Assembly: GCA_963978895.1 (NCBI GenBank)
Contig: OZ022242.1
Location: 35,610,352 to 35,674,351 of the forward strand
DNA from: Erpobdella octoculata
Lineage: Eukaryota; Annelida; Clitellata; Hirudinida; Erpobdellidae
DNA: 64,000 nucleotides
Reading direction: 5' to 3'
The position numbers and the translations under genes were made by a program. The notes below the pieces were generated by a model. The model was not told the origin of the DNA, ran no database searches, and saw nothing but the letters and a program-made list of their open reading frames with translations. The stretch's first letter is position 1. Every line of letters begins with the position of its first letter. Of the stretch, positions 58,532 through 64,000 are shown piece after piece.

Positions 58532-59897
58532 TTACACATTCAGTTCTTCATAATTGTGTTCATCTGTTACATTTTCTTAGGTTTTTGCCTTTTTAGCCAA
58601 TTGAAGATATTTTTCTTCACAATCTTTGCTTTGATTGTTTAATTTATTCAGGCCAATCAAAGTTGATTTATTTTTAATTTTTTTTCTTTTTTTTGACAAA
58701 ATTGTTTATTGATTTTTTATAATAAAATTGAAATGTTTTTAAAAATAGAATAAATATAAGATGTGTATTATTTATAGCATTTTTTGTTTAAAAGCCACCT
58801 TGTTTTTTTGGAAAAATAGTTGAAAAAACTTATATTTTTTTGTTTGTAGATTTTAATAAAATTGAAAATTTTGATTCATTTATTTTATTCTCTTTCTCAA
58901 AATTTTGTTGACTCTTTTCTTTGAATGTCAAATATAGCACCATTTTGTTAACATGGCATACTTATCATGTGTTATTATTTTTAAAGTGAAACTGGAACCA
59001 CTTGGTTTCAATTTGATTAGACAAAAGCGAATCTAAATTTCAGCCCAATTAAAATACTGAAAGCTCATCAATTGTCAATTAAAAAAATGGCTCAGCTTTT
59101 GATCTGGTGGTAACTCTTAAACTTTTTATTTTAAAAAGGATTATGGGGCTTTCAGCTCTTTTCAGGGAGGTACTGTGTGCTCAGCACCTCCCTAGTTGGC
59201 ACATAATATCTTTTGTGCTTAGGCGCGCCTCTTTCTTATTGGCTGAGCCCTTCAGGCTATATATAATATAAAGTCGCGCCCGTGAACTATGAACTCTCGT
59301 TGTTTCTGGATTTCTCGATCGACTTGATTATCGTTGTTATATCATTATCGTTGTGTGGAACGTTCGTATTGCTTAATTCTGTCTTCTTAAATAAACGACG
59401 TAAGACAACTTACAATGGCGTCAGAAGTGGGACAACAAACAACAACAAGCATTTATTATTTATGAAATCAAAAAAATATCTTTGTGGTTTTGGTTTGAAT
59501 TTTAACTTATTTAATAATAGTGTTTTTTCAAAGTTTTTCAATATTTCTGAAAAATGTTTAAAAAATATTTTCTCACCCTTTTGATTTTAAATAAAAATAT
59601 ATTGCTCCAACAGTTAATAAAATAAAAAGCAACAACAACCCAATAGTTGATCCAGTAATTGCAATTTTAAGTTTTTGAGCATCTAAATAAAAAATAAAAC
59701 TTGCTGTTGTAATATAAGTTTATATTTATAAACTACAATTTACAAATAAAAACAATAATTACTTGAAAAAATGTATTTTCCATTTTCTTTAATTAAAAAA
59801 TGACCTTTAGTACAAAACAGGATGTAACTTACAAGTGCGTTTGTACAGTTGACAGTATTTGAATCGTATTTGCTAATATTCAAACATTCGTTTCTAT
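58532..59897 (-). pseudogene. Gene G: broken 3' end of a family receptor
   Basis: Exons visible: 59897-59763 (juxtamembrane EGF-like, last cysteine changed to Phe: KYIFSS), 59682-59577 (membrane, [17 protein letters not shown]) and a tail at about 58532-58680. In the tail TAC of the first motif tyrosine is TAA (AKT stop ENV), and the RARQK start and acceptor have been replaced by a T/A-rich run. No signal peptide or F5/8C exons exist upstream; similarity to gene E ends at 61320. Confidence 0.75.
59050..59450 (+). mobile_element. LTR and primer-site remnant in the G intron
   Basis: A longer part of the same LTR as in the gene E intron (includes GGGAGGTACTGTGTGCTCAG and ends ACGTAAGACAACTTACA) followed by TGGCGTCAGAAGTGGGAC. 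The element interior is gone. The right junction (CATTTATTATTTA) is the same as in E. Confidence 0.7.
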
Positions 59898-61320
59898 CTA
59901 ATTGTTTATAAAAAAAATACAATTACATAAAGTTTGTTAAAATTATTTTTATTAAATATGCTAAGCGTTCACAAAAAAACAATTAAGGCAAAGAAAAATG
60001 AAAAATTCGTTCTTTATACAATTTATAAAAAATTAAATATTTTGTTTTTTAAATGTATGTTTCTATTAAAAAAATTTAATTTTTATAGAATGATATAAAC
60101 TGTTTTATTTGCTTGCTCATATGCTCAATTTTTTATTTAATTAAAAACTACCAAAATTCTTGTCATCAAATTCCGCTGAAACATGGAAATAATATTTTTC
60201 AAGTTTTTTTTATTTATTAATGAGTAATAAATTCCTTCGCAGCTTCCGTTTACACTGATGTAACATTTGCAAAGTATTTAAAATGAAACAAAAGCAATTA
60301 TAACAACAACTGCCAGCTATAATTATCTCATTACATATTACATATGTACGCCAAAATAATGTTTTGCAAATTTTAATAATTCCGATAAGCATGTAGTACA
60401 CAGCAAAATTTGTTGCTCTCTTAAGTTTTACAATAAACAGCATCTAATAATTTTAACTAATAACCTAACTACACAATGCAATGAAAATAACATATGGAAG
60501 TAGAAAGTTTTTTTAATGACAGTGTCAGCTGTGAACAATTAAAATCTAATGATTCTTTGAAAAAATGATTATTACAAGATTCACACTTTGTTGCTTCTAT
60601 AATTAAAAACATCAAATAGAAATACAACTTTTAATGGACTTCAACCGAAACATTTATGATTGGTATTTATACTTCTTGATCATTTTTATGTCGTGAGCAT
60701 GAATTTATAACGCCTGTTGATCTTTTTAAATCTGAATAATTTCTAACAATGTCAGTCTGCCCTTCTACATGCAGACAGTTATACGTATGTTGTTATCATT
60801 TCTTTTTGAACAGCTATAAATCATGGGTGTATAAAGTCATGGTGGCAAGCAGTGGTGTAGTTAAGTACGAGCTGATATTTAGATATCAACAGTAACAATT
60901 TAAAAAAATATTAATGAACTGCTTTAGTAGTTTTAAATCCAAAATTTCATGAATCCGATCATCAATTTGATTATTATTTTGAATACTTTTAATAATTACG
61001 TGTGATCTTCTCCTCCATGTCATAAGCGGACTGCATGGTTTAATTCAGCATTGCTCCGAAATATTAGACTGGGATATTACGGCGTAAGGGCGCGTCCTCT
61101 AGATGGTGGATGGAGGAAGACATCCGTGAGGGAAACTCGGAGGGATTGCGTCTTTTTTTCGAGTCGAAGTGGAAAATAAGTTTTTATTAAAAATTTAAAA
61201 GTTAAATATAGTTTTTTGTTCAAATAAAATAAAAATCGATTGTCCCTTTCAATACGGAAAATTTTATATAAAAACGGCCTAGCCAGAATTGTGTGCCTTT
61301 GAAATTTTGAAAATTTCAGC
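59898..61320. other. Remnant of the gene E-type intron upstream of G
   Basis: 60340-61320 matches 42390-43380, including the CAGCTGTGAACAATTA block at 60526-60541. The stretch 60040-60330 is unique and unrecognised. No exon is supported. Confidence 0.4.
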
Positions 61321-61511
61321 TGTTCTCTATCCCCGAATCTGAGCTGTTAGATTATAGTTATTCTAAGGAGCTGGACCAGCTACAACAAAAGCACGTTTGC
61401 CATAGTTTTAGTTGGCTGTGAGGATGATGATTGTGGAGTATCTGCCTTCTTGATTGATACGAGCAGGAAATTAATAACGGTTTCATGTAGTCAAGACCTT
61501 TGTGTAAAAAC

Positions 61512-61688
61512 ATGTTATACATGAGCAAGCAAAAATTGAGCGTTATAATGTTATTGTTGCTAGAACTGTCAATCAGTGTAATTGACGCGGTTCTAGTGCA
61601 AACCTATCTACAATGTCCACAAAACTACAAACATATAGGTAACATTCCTGATACGAATAGGCTTCCAATAAATAATTGTAGCCATTGA
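61512..61688 (+). CDS. Possible small secreted peptide or first exon
   Basis: Short plus-strand frame of 58 aa with a signal-peptide-like start (KLSVIMLLLLELSISVIDAV) and then LQCPQNYKHIG. ATATAG|GTAACA inside it would be a fair phase-1 donor, so this might be the first exon of a plus-strand gene. No further exon was found before 62360. It lies just outside the duplicated block. Weak evidence only. Confidence 0.25.
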   Translation: MLYMSKQKLSVIMLLLLELSISVIDAVLVQTYLQCPQNYKHIGNIPDTNRLPINNCSH

Positions 61689-62360
61689 AAACTGAAATTG
61701 AATCTTAAATTCTATATTTCAAATTATTATAGACACTAATAACTTACAGAAGTATTTTATAAGAATGTTTTTCTTTGTCTTTTTCGATTTTGTAATGATA
61801 TAAATCTTTTGTGACTATTTTATACCTGTACAGATCGTCCTTAAGCAAAACTTCTGTATTGTGATAAAAAAAAACTTTTCATTAAATCCACGATAAGCGG
61901 GGTTTTTTTATTTTATTGAACAACTTTTATAAATTTTAGCTTTTGTACGGGTTGTCTTTGATCAGAACTTTAGCTTTTGATTAGAAGCAAATACAACGAA
62001 AAACACGCAGATAAAAAGCACAAGAGATAAGCAAAAGGTAAATACCAAAAAAAAGAAAAAAAATAGAAATGCGGCAAAAATACGCATAAAAACACAAGAA
62101 ATAAGCAACATATTTATTGCAATGAATATGATAGAAAATAAAACTCGGAAATATATACTTAAGCTTCAAAGAAACTACTCGTTTAAGCTGTTTTAAACGA
62201 AAGTCTGGTTTTCAATCTCCCTCTCTTAGTCACTTTTTTATTTTTACTGTTGATCATTCTTTTGCTAAACACTCTTTTTCTTACTCTAAATTAACAAACT
62301 TTGTTTTTGTTCCAATTCTTTCAAATGATTACAAATGGAATTTGTTCTACACTAAAAAAG
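61689..62360. other. Spacer downstream of the GPCR gene
   Basis: A/T-rich sequence with A-rich runs around 62045-62070. No coding or element signal is supported. Confidence 0.3.
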
Positions 62361-63968
62361 TTATGAACACAATTTCATTCTGATTTGCAAGAAATGTTTT
62401 TTCCTGCAAACAAAAACCAAGAATAAAAACAATCCTTGAAATTGAGCAAAAATTTGAATTACGTAAATCTCTGTAGCAGTAAAACCAACAATGATCATAA
62501 TAAAAACCCACAGAACGCCTGTAATGGTTGCCACCCTCAAAAACAGAAGAACCTTAGAATTTGATCTTTGTGTAGATGAAGAATTAGCAAGTTTTGTTTG
62601 CTTGAGAGAAATAGCAATTCTAATTGTGGTTATGACGTAAAAAATAAAAGTCAATGTTATAGAGAATAAAAATACAGCCAACGCAAAAATTGAAACAAAA
62701 ATGTAAGAATCATCACAAAAATACACAATAATAAAAATAAACAAACCAGTCAGAGCAGGGATTCCCCATGCATAAAATAAATAATAATAAAATCTACTGT
62801 TTCTGTTTAAAATGTTTTGTGTGCATTTTCCTCCAAATGTAAAACATAAATCAAAAGCCACGATGTTCATCCAAAAAAATGGACTTGTTTTAGAAAATAA
62901 AAATATGCCTTCCGGAACAGGACAAAAATCTACCAACGTTGACAATATAACAGAAATCGATAGACACATAATGCATTTTCCTGGAACATTTCGCAGTTGC
63001 GGTGATGAGCAGTAGAGTAAGAAAACGAGTGAAGCCAAAACTGTTGAAAATATTTGCACACAGAACACAATCCAATTCCATATATAACTATAATATGCAT
63101 CAAAATTACAATACAGACTTCCAGGATCGCAAAACATATTTGAAGGACATTCTTTAATTAAATCATCTGTTGAATTTTTTATGTAACAATTTGAGTTTTT
63201 AGAAAAAACATATGGAAATAACCTCTCATCCGTGTCATTAAAAAAGCAGTTAATTATTTCAACAGAATTATTACACTTTGTGCAATTCCACGAAATTGAT
63301 TTGTTTTGCTGATCTGCAAGAACAGAACAATCGAGGTTTTTGCAGTAAAATTCTATGGCTTTGACCTGGGAGTTTTCTTTGCAACTGTTTTCTGATGTTC
63401 TGCAAGTACTGACACTAACAACAGGTGCTATGGGTTCTATTTGACATATTTCTAATGTTTTATTTCTTCTATATATGTTCAGACAATCTTCTGGCCAATA
63501 TGCTGGCCAATAAATTATGTCATATCCGTCATCATTATCATACGCGCAATAAAAATTTATGTAGGTTATACCTGTTTCTTTGCTTGTGACGGGAGATCCA
63601 GATTGGTTACAGTCTTTAATTTCTTTTTCGGTTACTCTGTTCAAATTGAAGCTGACGTATTTATTCACAACCCATAACTTAACATAACTACCAGCAACGT
63701 TTTTATAACTTTTGAAGTCTGCCAGTTTTGTTGAATTAAATTCAGGCAGTTTTTCAAAATTATTTGCTGCAACATTCAAGCAGCATTTTCCAAATACAGC
63801 ACAGTTGTGATCACACAAACGGAAACTGTCCACAAATAAGTTCTGCCCATCACATGTAAAGGTATTATAACAGCTCTCAGCAACAATGTTTCCCTTACAA
63901 ATATATTCGTTTGCATTTTTTAAAAGCAAAAAGCTGAAAATTACGATAAGATACTTTTGATACTGCAT
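62361..63968 (-). CDS. Methuselah/secretin-like seven-transmembrane receptor, intronless
   Basis: 535 aa from the ATG at 63968 (MQYQKYLIVIFSFLLL, a signal peptide). An upstream in-frame TTG exists, but I prefer the ATG. The ~290-residue ectodomain is cysteine-rich and holds CDHNCAVFGKCC (residues 52-63), the CC-type motif seen near the start of Methuselah-like ectodomains. Membrane helices lie at about 297-319, 331-352, 363-381, 393-417, 422-452, 472-497 and 501-522. GIPALTGLF and RVATITGVLWVF fit helices 4 and 6 of family B/Methuselah-like receptors. It is unrelated to the EGF receptor cluster next to it. One uninterrupted exon suggests either a natural intronless gene or an old retrocopy. 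The ligand is unknown. Confidence 0.85.
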   Translation of the reverse strand: MQYQKYLIVIFSFLLLKNANEYICKGNIVAESCYNTFTCDGQNLFVDSFRLCDHNCAVFGKCCLNVAANNFEKLPEFNSTKLADFKSYKNVAGSYVKLWVVNKYVSFNLNRVTEKEIKDCNQSGSPVTSKETGITYINFYCAYDNDDGYDIIYWPAYWPEDCLNIYRRNKTLEICQIEPIAPVVSVSTCRTSENSCKENSQVKAIEFYCKNLDCSVLADQQNKSISWNCTKCNNSVEIINCFFNDTDERLFPYVFSKNSNCYIKNSTDDLIKECPSNMFCDPGSLYCNFDAYYSYIWNWIVFCVQIFSTVLASLVFLLYCSSPQLRNVPGKCIMCLSISVILSTLVDFCPVPEGIFLFSKTSPFFWMNIVAFDLCFTFGGKCTQNILNRNSRFYYYLFYAWGIPALTGLFIFIIVYFCDDSYIFVSIFALAVFLFSITLTFIFYVITTIRIAISLKQTKLANSSSTQRSNSKVLLFLRVATITGVLWVFIMIIVGFTATEIYVIQIFAQFQGLFLFLVFVCRKKHFLQIRMKLCS

Positions 63969-64000
63969 ACTCAACAATCGATTGTATAACAAAAATATGT

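Larger units (their letters stand above)
55440..61320. repeat. Segmental duplication, copy 2 (5' F through 3' G)
   Basis: Same order of parts as 36530-43380. Similarity stops at about 61320, where unique sequence begins, just as copy 1 diverges at about 43380 before the E-specific exons. The junction is therefore the edge of the duplicated unit. Confidence 0.8.

Noticed and set aside
62812..63081. Short frames on both strands inside the GPCR gene
   Set aside because: Out-of-frame shadows of the seven-transmembrane coding sequence.

Overview
The window looks like nuclear DNA from a cnidarian, most likely Hydra. This rests on the strong A/T richness, short phase-1 EGF exons separated by A/T-rich introns, and a mixed load of hAT-like, piggyBac-like, CR1-like, RTE-like and Ty3/Gypsy-type elements. 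The species name is an inference. No rRNA operon, tRNA, CRISPR or prokaryotic signal was seen.

Most of the window (about 1-60 kb) is a tandem cluster of one receptor family, all on the minus strand. I rebuilt exons by hand from splice sites and reading phase. The general plan is signal peptide, one F5/8C (discoidin/fucolectin-like) domain on two exons, a variable number of one-exon EGF modules, an odd juxtamembrane EGF-like module, a transmembrane exon, and a tail of about 55 residues ending in YENV...YEEL. Six genes can be assembled: A (1255-6442, 467 aa), B (12382-15844, 277 aa, no EGF), C (20014-27115, 570 aa, no membrane exon), D (29603-37699, 519 aa, rewritten tail), E (39283-45999, 544 aa, extra WSC domain) and F (52133-56739, 349 aa). 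G (58532-59897) is a broken 3' copy. All six assemblies stay in frame from ATG to stop once damaged symmetric exons are skipped. The tail resembles a tyrosine-based signalling motif: YENV fits a Grb2-type SH2 site, YEEL is close to the Src-family site, and together they are ITAM-like. A clustered, fast-changing family of adhesive receptors with such tails suggests a recognition or immune-type role, but that is inference.

The cluster grew by segmental duplication. The stretch from the 5' part of D through the 3' part of E (about 36.5-43.4 kb) is repeated as 5' F through 3' G (about 55.4-61.3 kb), and the 3' parts of A, D and F share a second repeated block. Decay is visible everywhere: frameshifted or stop-containing EGF exons, lost splice sites, one fused exon, GC splice donors, and orphan signal-peptide exons.

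Mobile elements sit in introns and spacers. The clearest is a recent 3.2 kb LTR retrotransposon at 47973-51144. It has near-identical LTRs and a 618-residue ORF containing gag, a zinc knuckle and a DTG protease, plus a segment resembling eIF4B/eIF4H, so it may have captured host coding sequence. Others are a 5'-truncated LINE (24.7-25.85 kb), two hAT-like elements with 8-bp target duplications, a piggyBac-like MITE, and 5S rRNA-derived segments.

At the right end (62361-63968) is an unrelated intronless family-B/Methuselah-like seven-transmembrane receptor on the minus strand.
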